Assembly: GCA_021234155.1 (NCBI GenBank)
Contig: JAJEKV010000003.1
Coordinates: forward strand, 15,794,386 to 15,858,385
Source of the DNA: Isoetes taiwanensis
Lineage: Eukaryota > Streptophyta > Lycopodiopsida > Isoetales > Isoetaceae
Length of the DNA stretch: 64,000 nucleotides
Direction of reading: 5' to 3'
Shown here: positions 1-21,477 of the stretch, in pieces
Layout of the letters: each line of letters begins with the position of its first letter
Position numbering within the stretch: the first letter of the stretch is position 1
Translations under genes and position numbers: made by a program
Notes under the pieces: generated by a model
The model's input: only the letters and a program-made list of their open reading frames with translations
What the model was told of the DNA's origin: nothing
The model's database searches: none

Positions 1-10498
<10,498 letters not shown>

Positions 10499-10616
10499 GC
10501 GATAACAGTGATGGTAATGGATCTGCACACCCACAATGCATCGTGCATATCTCCTCCCACCCGTGCGTAATGTATATCCCTCATATATGGTATACAATCT
10601 CCTACTGCCACCTCAA

Positions 10617-10680
10617 TGGTGGTGAGTGTGGTGAGTGTGATGTGGTGTGAGTGGTGAAAGATTTGTGGTGGTGGTGACCA
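10617..10680 (+). repeat. GTGGTGAGTG-type degenerate minisatellite
   Basis: A short run of GTGGTGAGTGTG-like units about 10 to 12 bp long. It resembles the longer GGTGAATGTG arrays inside the Gypsy remnant at 13.2 and 14.9 kb, so it may be a scrap of the same element. Confidence 0.6.
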
Positions 10681-11416
10681 CTCCCAACAATGGCGACCAC
10701 AATGGGAAAATGTGCCATTCCATGGCGGAACAACCTGATAAACTATACTAATATGGTCCTTGGGACATATCCCCAAATCACACATTTACATGTATGTTTA
10801 GAAAAAAAATTACCCTCCTAAAAATCAAATGACTGATACAAAACAAATTGGTCAAAATGACAATGATGAAACACCAGCCCTCTGTAACTATGGCAAAATT
10901 TGAAGCGATATCTTGAGTTCCATAACTTCTGTTTGACCTGCACTATAGCTCTTTGGATTATTATGGAAACTACATCCATTGATGTAGGATAGATCATATA
11001 TTATTGAATTGTCACCATCTGTTTTACAGAGAAAAATGACTTCTTGTAACCAAAGGTTCTTCATAAATCCTCGTAATTGGACTATGCAAAACTAAATCCC
11101 TTAGAATCGCTTCCTTTTCAAAATAGGAGGCTGAGATCCCTGCCATTTAGGGATTAAGAAAACAATTCCTCCCCGGAAGTCATCCCCGGAAAGCCCACAC
11201 AGTACCACTTTATCAATGAAATGGGGCCTTCCCATAGGCTTTGAATTTAGATAGAGTGCTTCTTGAGTGGTCTGCCTGTTACCAATTGCCCTTCCTCAAA
11301 TGGATTGACAACACGTAACTTGTTTTTGATAAGCTTTACTACGATTTTATGCCTCATATTGGAAGTCTCTTTCTTCTTGTCTCATCTCTTGCAATTGCAA
11401 CAAATCATCCATCCTA

Positions 11417-11640
11417 TTATGCACTTGATTTGGAGGTGGGAACTTTCCCTAAATTCTCATAATAGCGTAGCTCCACAAAATGAACACCATGGAATGTCAA
11501 ATGAATAGGCATCATGGCTTGCACTCCATAAATCAATTCAAATGGTGTAAATCCACAGCCCAGCCAACTTGTAGGTACACCTATGAAACTCCATAAGGCA
11601 CATGTAAATACTGTATATATTGGCATACCAAGATCCACGG
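11417..11640 (-). pseudogene. Gypsy integrase C-terminal fragment
   Basis: The minus-strand reading contains GFTPFELIYGVQAMMPIHL, the hallmark just after the integrase core in Ty3/Gypsy elements (typically TPFELVYG followed by LP). The reading runs straight from the RNase H-side sequence into this motif with no room for the HHCC finger or DDE core, so most of the integrase is missing. Confidence 0.85.
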
Positions 11641-11649
11641 TCTCTCAAA

Positions 11650-13060
11650 TGAATCCTTGTAATACTCCATTATCCTGAAATACTACTTGGTCGGTTTTGT
11701 TTCCTCTTCTATTTCCAGCACCACTACTCAAATAGGCACTTGGATTATGAGCTCATTTGAGCCATCTTAACATACTTCAACTCAAATTCTTGTATGATAA
11801 GAGCCCATCTTGTAAACTTAGGATCTCGGACGGAGTCTTGTTGTAAATGCATGGCAATGGATTCACATTTATATGAATGTATGATATCTTTGTACAATTG
11901 TTGAATTCCATTGTGAAGGGAAGAAGATAAATCTAGAATTTATTCAAGATCCACTTCAATGCCAACCCAAGATGCTCCACATCGTCCATTTACGCTCTTG
12001 TGGAGTTAACAACACTGCTAGCATAGTAATTCACATTATAATGCTTTTGCTGATTTTTTTGACATAGTGTAACATAAAGCTTGTTCCCAAATTGTGAAGA
12101 ATAAATGAAATGGCTCACTTATTCTTGGAGGAATCAACAAAGTTTCTCTTTCAATTGACCAAAGGCACCATTCAAATTGCTTCTTGAGCCTCCTCCTTCT
12201 ATCTAAGATTCTGCCCTTGCTTCATACAATCCACAAGTGGTTTGGGTTACTTTAGCAAAATTGTGCAAATACCTCATACCTAAAACTGAGCTGGCCATAT
12301 AAGCTTCTCACTTGTGACATTTGTAAGTGATTTCACCTTCTCCAAGGCTGCAATCTTACCGGGATCACTTGTAACCCATTTTCTAAAACATAATTGCCCA
12401 ATAGTTTTCCCTTCTAGTGAAGAAAATACACTTAGGGGATTCAAACTTATGCCATACAATCGGCATAGATCAAGAACTTTTTCTGAGATGATCCAAGTGA
12501 TTCCTTCTTGGATTAGAAAACATTGTTAAATCATCTATAAAAACTCTTAAAGAAGTCTAAAATATCATAAAAAAGCATGTGTCATAGCTGTTTGAAACTG
12601 GATGGAGCATTTGTGAGGCCAAAGGTAATACCTTATAAGCATAGATGCCAAAAGGTGTTGAAAAGCCATTATTGCTTGATGTGGTAGATAAATTTGGATC
12701 CTATTATATCTGAGTAACCATCAAAAAGAATAGGCCTGATTTCTAACAATATCCAACAAGGTGTCTATGAATGGTGTAGAAAAATGATCTCTTTTAGTAG
12801 CTTTGTTGAGATTTACGTAATCAATGCATACTTTCGGATTGTGATATTTGGCTTTCTCACTGGTACAATAGAATTGATCAATCTGAATTTGGCAGTGCAA
12901 TAAATTCCGCCTCTAAAAGCTTCTGACTTGACCTTTACTTGCTCCTCTATGCATTTGGACTCATTCTCCTTTGAGCTTGTTGAATTTGGTTTTAATCCTT
13001 GTTTGAAATTAATGGTAGGAACCACAACCTCTGGTAGAATGTCTTTCAATTCTCTTTGTA
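11650..13060 (-). pseudogene. Gypsy RT/RNase H, copy A
   Basis: On the minus strand near 12.83-12.78 kb the RT motif beginning CIDYVNLNKATK is readable with shifts, followed by the FLDGYSG-like region. Downstream near 12.33 kb is the segment equivalent to the RT thumb-to-RNase H junction (VTSDPGKIAALEKVKSLTS-like). It is broken by multiple frameshifts and is not translatable as one protein. Copy B at 13.4-14.8 kb is its tandem partner. Confidence 0.75.
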
Positions 13061-13199
13061 ATTTCTTGCCAAAGCATCCACGAATTCTCTTAATAAAGAT
13101 ATCAAATCACCTTCCTCCTCTTGAGTAAGATCTCCTCCAATAGTAACCAATTCTTCTTGATTTCCTTGAGAAATATTGATGTTCTTGACTGAATGTGTT

Positions 13200-13345
13200 G
13201 ACTATAATAAATGTGGTGAGTGTGGTAACATGTGGTAAATGTGATGACTATGGTGAATGTAGTGACAAGATGAATATGATGAATATGGTGTGATGATGAA
13301 TGTGATGTTGTGGTGAATGTGGTGTTGTGATGAATGTAATGACTT
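13200..13345 (+). repeat. GGTGAATGTG minisatellite, copy A
   Basis: About 145 bp of degenerate units such as GTGGTGAATGTGATGA. On the minus strand it reads as His/Thr-rich peptide. It sits just upstream, in element orientation, of RT copy A and is part of the 1.75-kb duplicated unit. Confidence 0.9.
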
Positions 13346-13399
13346 GTAAGTCTTGTAAAATGTGTATATATTGGCATACCAAAGATCCACGGTCTCAAT

Positions 13400-14830
13400 G
13401 AATCCTTGTAATACTTTCCATTATCAGAAATACTACTTGCTGGTCTGTTTCCTCTTCTATTTCAGCACCACTACTCAAATAGGCACTTGGATTATGAGCT
13501 CATTGAGCCATCTTAACATACTTCAACTCAAATTCTTGTATGATAAGAGCCCATCTTGTAAAACTTAGGATCTCGGACAGTCTTATTTGTAAATGCATGG
13601 CAATGGATTCACATTTATATGAATGTAGATATCTTGTACAATTGTTGAATTCCATTGTGAAGGAAGAAGATAATGTCTAAATTTATTCAAGATTCCACTT
13701 CAATGCCAACCCAAGATGCTCCACATCGTCCATTTCCTCTTGTGGAGTTAACAACACTGCTAGCATAGTAATTCACATTATAATGCTTTGCTGATTTTTT
13801 GACATAGTCTTAACGACCAAAGCTTGTTCAAATTGTGAAGAATAAATGAAATGGCTCACTTATTCTTGGAGGAATCAGCAAAGTTCTCTCTTTCAATTGA
13901 CCAAGGCACCATTCAAATTGCTTCTTGAGCCTCCTCCTTCTATCTAAGATTACGCCCTTGCTTCATCTGATCCACAAGTGCGTTTGGGTTACTTTTAGCA
14001 AAAATTATTTAAAATGTCCTCATACTAAAATTTGGACTGGCCATATAAGCTTCTCACTTGTGATACATTTGTAAGTGATTTCACCTTCTCCAAGGCTGCA
14101 ATCTTACCGGGATCACTTGTAACCCATTTTCTAAAACATAATTGCCCAATAGTTTTCCTTCTCTAGTGAAGAAAATACACTTAGCGAGATTCAAACTTAT
14201 GCCATACAATGGCATAGATCCAAGAACTTTTCTGGGAGATGATCAAGTGATTCCTTCTTGGATTCGAAAAATTGTTAAATCATCTATAAAAACTCTTAAG
14301 AAGTCTAAAATATCATAAAAATTTGAAATCTGGATGGAGCATTTGTGAGGCCAAAAAGGTAATACCTTATAAGCATAGATGCCAAAAGGTGTTCGAAAAG
14401 CCATCATTGTGCTTGATGTGGTAGATAGATTTGGATCTGATTATATCCCCGAGTAACCATCCAAAAAAAAGAATAGGCCTGATTTCTGCAACAATATCCA
14501 ACAAGGTGTCTTTGAATGGTGTAGAAAATGATCTCTTTTAGTAGCTTTGTTGAGATTTACGTAATCAATGCATACTTTCGGATTGTGATATTTGGCTTTC
14601 TCTTTGGTACAATAGAATTGATCAATCTGAATTTGGCACTGGTACAATAAATTCAGCCTCTAAAAAGCTTCATGACTTGACCTTTACTTGCTCCCTCTAT
14701 GGGTGGACTCATTCTCCTTTGAGCTTGTTGGACCGGTTTTAATCCTTGTTTGAAATTAATGGTAGGAACCACAACCTGCGGTAGAATGTCTTTCAATTCT
14801 CTGTAATTTCTTACCAAAACATCCTGAATT
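13400..14830 (-). pseudogene. Gypsy RT/RNase H, copy B
   Basis: The minus-strand ORF at 14647-14441 contains VCIDYVNLNKATKRDHF followed by FFLDGYSGI. These are RT motifs of Ty3/Gypsy elements (CVDYRDLNKAT and FLDGYSGYNQI in relatives). Continuing downstream, LKERTLLIPPRISEPFHLF-like sequence marks the start of the regular RNase H. Several frameshifts interrupt it. Confidence 0.85.
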
Positions 14831-14943
14831 CTCTTAATAAAGATACCAAATCACCTTCCTCCTCTTGAGTAAGATCTCCTCAATAGTAACCAATTCTTCT
14901 TGATTTCCTTGAGAAATATTGATGTTCTTGAATCCAATGTGTT

Positions 14944-15130
14944 TGTAATAAATGTGGTGAGTGTGGTAACATGTGGTAAATGTGATGACTATGGTGAATG
15001 TAGTGAGTGAAGTAAGAATATGATGAATATGGTGGTGATTGATGAATGTGATGGTGTGGTGAATGTGGTGAGTGTGATGAATGTAATGACCGTGGTGCGG
15101 AGTTGATGTTGTGGTGAATGTGGTGACCGT
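14944..15130 (+). repeat. GGTGAATGTG minisatellite, copy B
   Basis: The longer counterpart of the array at 13.2 kb, with the same unit family (TGGTGAATGTGATGA). It separates the upstream RNase H domain from RT copy B. On the minus strand it reads as runs of His, Ser and Thr. Confidence 0.9.
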
Positions 15131-15164
15131 GGATGAACATGGACTAATGTGATTTACCTCATCC

Positions 15165-15601
15165 TCGAATTTCGCATACCACCAAGCTGCTTGCACCATT
15201 GCCGATTGTGCTAAAGCACCGCCATGATGTTTTGGTCCCTTGGAACATGTACCACAATGCACCCTTTGAAAATAGGGACTTAAAATTCATGGCTTGTTGA
15301 TGTAAGCCTCTCAAATTATCACTTAAAACCTGAAATTGATCCATAAGTTGTTGACACACCAACAAAAGAGCCTCAAAAAATAGTCAAACAATCAACATGC
15401 TTCTTCTTTTGCCAAAATCATCCCTTGAATAAGTGCATGATATTCAGTCCTCGTATTCTCGCTTTTGGTGCATGGTATACTCAATATAACAATCTTCTTC
15501 TTATGCCCATATATCAGAAATACTCCTACACCTCCATAATTCTTGAGCTTAGAGAATGCACCATCAAAATACATTTGTGCTTCCATAGTGGGTGATTGCA
15601 T
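15165..15601 (-). pseudogene. RNase H domain upstream of RT (additional RNase H)
   Basis: The minus strand reads AQMYFDGAFSKLKNYGGVGV at the start, with the FDG carrying the first catalytic Asp. It continues with a KSENTRTEYHALIQGM segment (equivalent to the N-x-AEYEALI Glu region), then LVCQQLMDQFQVLSDN, and ends in a DALAQSAMVQAAW-like segment equivalent to the DALA carboxy motif. This is the pattern of the second, archaeal-type RNase H of plant Gypsy elements. At least two frameshifts are needed to read through it. In Tat-type elements this domain lies after the RT-RH block; here it lies before it. Confidence 0.75.
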
Positions 15602-15990
15602 TTATCCCATCCATGCTTGATGTCAAAATCAACATCTCTACTTGATGTTGATCAATATCTTTGCTGAAATAAAGTCCACCCATTGGTCTTTGAATGGACT
15701 CCTCCCTCATGTTTACAAGAGTCTCTTGTAACTCATCTTCATCAATACTTTCAAGTCTTTGGATATACTTTATCTCAGAAACTATGCTTTGTAAATGACA
15801 TATTTCGAAATTTGGGTACCTTTTAACCACTTGTACAAAGTCTTATCTTCCTTGTCACCCACTTCCAAGATATGAAAACAACTAAAATTTTGCTGCCCTA
15901 ACACCATAGCCTTCTCTTTGTTGATTTGTAGCTGCAGGTTGCTCAAAGAAGGATTGCAAAACAAGGTACCTTTGCTGATTTCAGAGGATG
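15564..15990 (-). pseudogene. linker between protease and RNase H of the Gypsy element
   Basis: Overlapping minus-strand ORFs include the acidic stretch ESIDEDELQETLVNM. They lead into the RNase H domain at their downstream end. There is no catalytic motif. The stretch is recognised only by its position between protease-like and RNase H-like sequence. Confidence 0.5.
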
Positions 15991-16029
15991 ATCTATAGTA
16001 GCCTTGTGTTCCTTTTGAAAGATATTCAT

Positions 16030-16351
16030 TTCACACTTCCTTCATGAAGTCTCGGCTTTTGTGGCATCTAACCATGTATGACTTAGCAACAAAGTATAAG
16101 TTTCAAAAAGATGCACACTCTCTGGAAATTTCAAAACCATGAAATCCAAGATTGCTTCAACCTCATATACCTTGCATAAGACATTTCTTATGACTCCCAT
16201 AGGTGCACCTATATGATTGAATCTTGAACATCATAGTTGTTGGTTCCATCATTTTCAATCCAACTTGAAGCATTATATGGTAGGCATCACATTCACTCCT
16301 TTGCCCGGTATCTATGTTGGCGTCTTTGATTAAATATCCATTGATACTCAC
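16030..16351 (-). pseudogene. Gypsy aspartic protease fragment
   Basis: The minus strand reads DTGQRSECDAYHIMLQVGLK, a damaged retropepsin active site (normally D-S/T-G-S/A) followed by the YHIMLQLGL segment typical of plant Gypsy proteases. Downstream, LLLSHTWLDATKAE-like sequence matches the LGRPWL region at the end of the fold. A small insertion disrupts the D-T-G context. Confidence 0.7.
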
Positions 16352-16352
16352 A

Positions 16353-16574
16353 TCACAAAGAAATGGCCCTGGATCCTTGGATTGGGGGTGGTGGCTCCAT
16401 TCTACTCTTTGATGGTATCATTTGACATGATTTGTTGATTTGAATTTCTGATTTTGTTCTTCCCCTAATTCTTGCAAACAAATTGGGAGAATAATGCATC
16501 AATTGCTCAAGAGTAATTGTGATTTTAGTGGCCAAAACTTGGCTGATTACATCATCTTCATTCAATTTCCTCAT
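16353..16574 (-). pseudogene. ORF before the protease (gag/pro region)
   Basis: A 73-codon minus-strand ORF sits directly upstream of the protease fragment. It has no zinc knuckle and nothing that I can place. It is kept only because it is collinear with the element. Confidence 0.35.
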
Positions 16575-16779
16575 CCACCATAGGAGGCATCACTATGGGC
16601 TGATTTTCTTATATACCGAAACTGTTTTTGTGGGTAGCACATTGAATTGCACCTTCTTAGGTGCTTACACCTTCAAAGCTTATCCCTTCAAAGCCTTTGG
16701 AAAGAAGTCTTACTCTTCTCCGCTATCGGCACTACTTTGGTTCTTGGACTACCTTTTGTGATCTCAGAGCTGCATTTAC

Positions 16780-18310
16780 TTCTCCAATCTCTTCTTCTGG
16801 TTTGAAATGGGTCCTTTGTCACCTCATTGAAATTTCAAAAGCAAAGGCTATATGAGTATGGCAAAAATGATAAAAGAGGCAATTTTTCAAAGGATCATAT
16901 ATGAAATTTGTAAAATGGTCTAGGTGAAAATCTCAAAGGGTATGCACATGGCAAAATGATCAATATGAGATAGAAATGAGCGTTGAATGGGAAAATGAAA
17001 AATGGCTAGGAGTTGAGTAATATGATAAAAGTTCGAGGGAATAGTTGTATAGAGAAATGACTAGAGGGTTTAAATAAAACTCTAAGGCTATGAAATGGCA
17101 ATGGGCAAGATCAAATGTAAGTTGGGGGATGGAAATAGAAAGGCAAAAATGATGCTAGAACTTGAGGTACCATAACAAGGGTTCTTCCAAACTCTAGTTC
17201 CATAACTTCCAAACTTCAACCAAGTATCTTCCAATCTTCAACCATGCAGTCTTCTAGTGCATCAAATTTGATTTCAATATCAATGTCAACTATCAAGGTC
17301 TTCCACTGATCCCTAATGATATAGGGACATCCTATGTACACTACCCATACATTTGTTTGACCATGTTCTTCGTGGTGCAAGCTTGAAGCAATATAATGCT
17401 TTTTAAAAAGAAAGCTTAATGCATGATGAGCATCAGCGGGGACATGTTCTCCCATGTTCTTTGGTAAAACTTGTAAAAGGAATAATGTATTTAACTTTTC
17501 ATACTAAATAGAGAATTTTCATTTATGTTTTTCTCCAATCTCTTCTTCTTTTTGAAATGGGTCTTTGTCCCATTTCGGTGAAATTTCAAAGCAAAGGCTA
17601 TATGAGTAAGCAAAATGATAAAAGGCAAAATTTTTCAAAGGATCATATATGAGAAATTTGTAAAATGGTCTAGGTGAAAATCTCAAAAGGGTATGCACAT
17701 GGCAAAATGATCAATATGAGATAGAAAATGAGCGTTGAATGGGAAAATAAAAAAATGGCTAGGGAGTTGAGTAATATGATAAAAGTTCCAGGAATAGTTG
17801 TATAGAGAAATGACTAGAGGACTTAAATAAAACTCTAAGGCTATGAAATGTGGCAAGGAAAGATCAAATGTAAGTTGGGGATGGAAATAGAAAGGCTGTA
17901 AATGATGCTAGAACTTGAGGTACCATAACAAGGGTTCTTCCAAACTCTAGTTCCATAACTTCCAAACTTCAACCAAGTATCTTCCAATCTTCAACCATGC
18001 AGAGTCTTCTAGTGCATGATCTATCGTCAAGGTAAGTTCCCTTCCAAATTTGATTTCAATATCAATGTCAACTATCAAGGTCTTCCACTGATCCCTAATG
18101 ATATCCTGACCTCCTATGTACACTACCCACTTCTGTTGCTTGACCATGTTCTTCGTGTTGCAAGCTTGAAGCAATATAATGCTTTTAAAAAGAAAGCTTA
18201 ATGCATGATGAGCATCAACAGGACATGTTCTCCCATGTTGCTGGTAAAAACTTGTAAAAGGAATAACAGACGAACTTTTCATACTAAATAGAGAATTTTC
18301 ATTTATGTTT
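16780..18310 (-). repeat. 0.75-kb tandem duplication
   Basis: 16780-17529 and 17531-18310 are two head-to-tail copies. Both start with TTCTCCAATCTCTTCTTCT and end with AGAGAATTTTCATTTATG. As in the 1.75-kb duplication, they differ mainly by single-base insertions and deletions. Each contains a minus-strand ORF (next entry). Confidence 0.93.
17216..18282 (-). pseudogene. duplicated unknown ORF of the retroelement
   Basis: Two related minus-strand ORFs, 17216-17455 (79 codons) and 17947-18282 (111 codons), share ADAHHALSFLFK-like and IIRDQWKTLIVDIDIEIKF segments. The longer copy adds ALEDSAWLKIGRYLVEVWKL. They lie upstream of the protease in element orientation, so they may come from a gag-like or extra ORF. 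No zinc knuckle or known domain is visible. Confidence 0.5.
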
Positions 18311-20267
18311 TAACCAAATATCATCAGAATATTGCACACATGCTTCTTGAGCTATAAGTACAAACAAGAGTTTTAAGAAGAGAATTTACCAAAGCGTTTT
18401 TAGCTATGAAACATTGTTCATAGCTAAGGAAATGCTCAAGACGTTAAAATGTGTCCTCATACTTCTGGGCCTTCAAACTTAACAACCCTGTTAGAATTCA
18501 TGTTTCCAATGGTTCCAAGATTTGTGGCATTAATTTTTTAGTATTCCTAGCATCAAGGGAGGCAGAATATCCAAAATAGCAAGGTTTAGGGGCAGATCAA
18601 AGGACGGGAACAAAAGGAGAGGGTGGCATCCACATCGTGAAACAACCATCAAACTATGAACCATTTACCCTAGAAGGAGAATCTTAAAGTAGGGGCTCTC
18701 GACTCTTGCATACCATGAATTATATTCTTTTTTCTAAAATTGAGTATAAACCATTGGCAAGTGCCATAAAAAATAATTGAAGTGTATGGGCATTCTAGAT
18801 GTACATTAGTACATACATTCGTACACAAATTGGGGGGGGGTCATCCACACTATGAGACAAGCATCAAACTATGAAGCATTTATCTAAGAAGGAGAACCTT
18901 AAAGTAAGAGCTCTCGATTCTTGCATGCCATAAAGTGGTGTTCCATTGATTTTGAATGAATGAGTACAATGACCCATAGAGGTACACAATAATGAACCTC
19001 AAATGAGTAAAAAATAGCATTTTAGGTCATCTAGTCAAATTCGAGAGTAATACAAATCCTTTATAGTGAGTCTAGGCCTCCAATAGATATGTCATTCGGA
19101 AATGAATCCATAAGATTGTCGCCCCACCGGGTCCAAACCCCACGAACAGAAAAACCGCCACCCGTCCAATTTAGCCCCAACAAGTTTTGCATTTAAGGTC
19201 TCCCCGGGACATGATCGAGGGGGACCTGGAGGCCATAAGGTCAAAGGGGGAGGGAGGGGAAGGGCACCAACACTCGGGAATCACAACGCGAGGATTTGGA
19301 TGGAGGAGCACTAGTGGAGATGACTCCAGAGTGATACAACCCCGATGCGTATAAGGGGAAGGAAACGAGGTCGGCATGAGGAACATGTACACCAAAAACA
19401 GGGCATATGGGCTAAGCGTCGACCACAAAAACCGAGGGGGCGACCAGGGAGGGTAAACATAAATTTTTCGATTTTTCAAAGAAATCCTTGCCATAAGCAT
19501 ATGATTGCTAGAATATACACTTTACAAAAGATAAGATGAGACAAAGCAAGATTGAAGATTGCCTCGTCCCGAAAGGCAATGCCAAAACAAAACGCATATC
19601 AAACAAAGAGAGAATTGTAGATTTCTAAATACATATTTCATGACCACCTTATTCTTATCTGTCTCTGTTGAAAGTCCTCCTAGATGGACCAAGCTGCATC
19701 ATCCAGACGTATGATTTTTGCATAAATCAACTTCCATTGCATGCTTTTAAAACTTTGGTAAGTACTTGGTTTCTTTGCATTTATGCAAAAATCGCTAGAG
19801 CTTCATTATTACTATGATGTTGCACACTGTTAAACATGTTGCACGTCCTGCACATGTCGTGCAATAGCTAGACCAGAGTTGGCATAGAAATGCATCCTAC
19901 AATCAACAAGTAACACGTGAGGTGGAAATCCAATTTAAATACAAGCAGATAATCAGTTTAAGACAACAGAGATGTCTGAAGATCTACTTATAAGAAAATG
20001 GACACGGGCATTTTTGATATGTAATCTAAATTTGTCTGAGGCGGCTTGTAGTCTAGAATAACAGAAATGAGGTAGCAAAGTTTTCATAAACCGACTAGAA
20101 AATAATCGAAAAGACTGGTCTCAAAAGAATTTTATACATTTTATAGAGAGCCACATGATAATATGGCAAATGTGACATGAATAACGTCTTTCTTGTTCAT
20201 CAATCAACACACCTCAGGTGCCTTCTGGAGAAGGCATTCTATTTTTGGTACACTTGTAATCTTCTTT
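18311..20267. other. gene-empty interval with small repeats
   Basis: No recognisable gene. It holds a direct repeat pair (18621-18717 and 18833-18931, sharing CATCAAACTATGAA and TTGCAT) and a G-rich patch at 19.1-19.5 kb. ORFs over that patch (for example 19171-19500 minus) are proline- and serine-rich and unrecognised. Confidence 0.55.
18621..18931 (+). repeat. 100-bp direct repeat pair
   Basis: 18621-18717 and 18833-18931 align at roughly 80-85 percent by eye. Shared blocks are CATCCACA, ATCAAACTATGAA, AAGGAGAA and CTCTCGA. They are separated by about 115 bp. Confidence 0.75.
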
Positions 20268-21477
20268 TCAATATAATTTCCTCAAAGACAAACACCATTC
20301 AAGGGTTTCCTTCCGACAATCAATGTTACCTTCCTTTGAACTCACGGTGCTAGAAAAAAGTTGATATGGTACAAGACAATACTTCAGGAACATAGCATTT
20401 GTGGTCCTTTTACATCTTTTTTTTCTTCCATCAAGAATCCTGGATATTTGCAATCCTCTACTAAATGCTTGATTAAATAGTAAAGCGTTTGAAACTTCGG
20501 ATACAAAGGGAAACCAAGCAAGGATGGCAACTGGGGTAAAAAGGACTAAGGCCATGACAAATTCATATGCTTTCGAGCAAGAGATCTTACATAATCCCAA
20601 GTGTTGAAACGCGATAAGTAATGGTCTTGTTGCAAGACTAACCTGTTGATTGTAATTTCAGTCGACTGCACATTGCATACTTAATCAAATGACATGGCTC
20701 TATAATTACCTGCAATAATATCTAGCCTGTTGGCATGAATGCAAAAATGCTGACGAAAAGGTCAACGAGAGTTAAATCGACCACCACAAAAAGAATAATT
20801 ATGATTGAAACAAATCCAACAAACTGCAGAGCCTTTAGTAATCTGAACATTAGTAGAAGGTCACCACTGAATCTTTTTCTGCCCATTGAGACAATCTACA
20901 TATGTAAAGACAAGCTCAATCTCAGAAAATTACAAAAGATACAAAAACAAATAATAACACATGGCAAAAATACAACCTTCAACACAATGAGCACAGCCCC
21001 AACAACGAGCAAAAAGAGACCATAAATCTGCAAGACAATGATGATTCAAAGCTCAATTAATTGATAAAAATCCATGGCAATACCAAATAGGTTTCATGCT
21101 TACGGTTAAACTCTTATGGCCATTTGCAACATGCAAATGGTAAACAAGTCCATATTGGTACAGAAGAAAGCGAATATTCAGTATTATTTCCATAAACCTG
21201 CCTCTAAGGCCTGCATGATTCATATACTCTTGCTCTTCATCCCACCGTGATTCCCAACTCTTTGATGCTGGAACTCCTATGCCTCCGGATTGTTGATCCA
21301 TTTATTCCAATCATCCACAATCTTTTTGCCACTCAAATTTGGATGGGTTGAACAAAAATGGGGCAAATAACCAGGTAGCAACCAAGAACCACATGGAAAA
21401 GGTAAACAAAATGTATACAACAACACCTTTTGCAGATGGGCTATAGGCACTATAAATAATTAACAGCATGAGCAGCT
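20268..21477 (-). pseudogene. callose synthase (glucan synthase-like) C-terminal exons, frameshifted
   Basis: Four minus-strand exons encode the C-terminal membrane part of a plant callose synthase (1,3-beta-glucan synthase, plasma membrane). Exon 21477-21104 contains GVPASKSWES, EYMNHAGLRGRFMEI and LLYQYGLVYHL. A 51-bp exon at 21027-20977 reads IYGLFLLVVGAVLIVLK. Exon 20895-20727 reads IVSMGRKRFSGDL through IFAFMPTG. The last exon (about 20640-20268) contains YEFVMALVLFTPVAILAWF and LLFNQAFSRGLQISRIL. Most splice sites are good (GTAAGC donor at 21103; AG acceptors), but the donor after FMPTG is GC rather than GT. Exons one and four carry single-base shifts in short homopolymers, such as CGAAAGC where the family needs CGAGC. 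The N-terminal and catalytic parts are absent, so this is a fragment; consensus errors could explain the shifts. Confidence 0.9.

Larger units (their letters stand above)
11612..15092 (-). repeat. 1.75-kb tandem duplication inside the Gypsy element
   Basis: Copy A (11612-13350) and copy B (13363-15092) align over their whole length. Both begin with TGTATATATTGGCATACC, continue through the same RT/RNase H sequence, and end in the same GGTGAATGTG-type array. They differ by many 1-5 bp insertions and deletions, often in homopolymers, and by few substitutions. The unit is a repeat array plus RT plus RNase H. Confidence 0.93.
11417..16574 (-). mobile_element. decayed Ty3/Gypsy LTR retrotransposon
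   Basis: Reading the minus strand from high to low coordinates, fragments of a Gypsy polyprotein follow in this order: protease-like (16.35-16.03 kb), acidic linker (15.96-15.6 kb), RNase H-like (15.6-15.17 kb), RT plus RNase H (copy B, 14.8-13.4 kb), RT plus RNase H again (copy A, 13.1-11.65 kb), and the end of an integrase (11.64-11.42 kb). All domains carry frameshifts and stops. The integrase zinc finger and catalytic core are not visible, so an internal deletion is likely. I could not identify clear LTRs. The tandem-duplicated ORFs at 16.8-18.3 kb probably belong to the same element's 5' part. Confidence 0.85.

Noticed and set aside
13102-13398. His-rich ORF suggesting a metal-binding protein
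   Set aside because: It is the translation of the GGTGAATGTG array within the Gypsy remnant.
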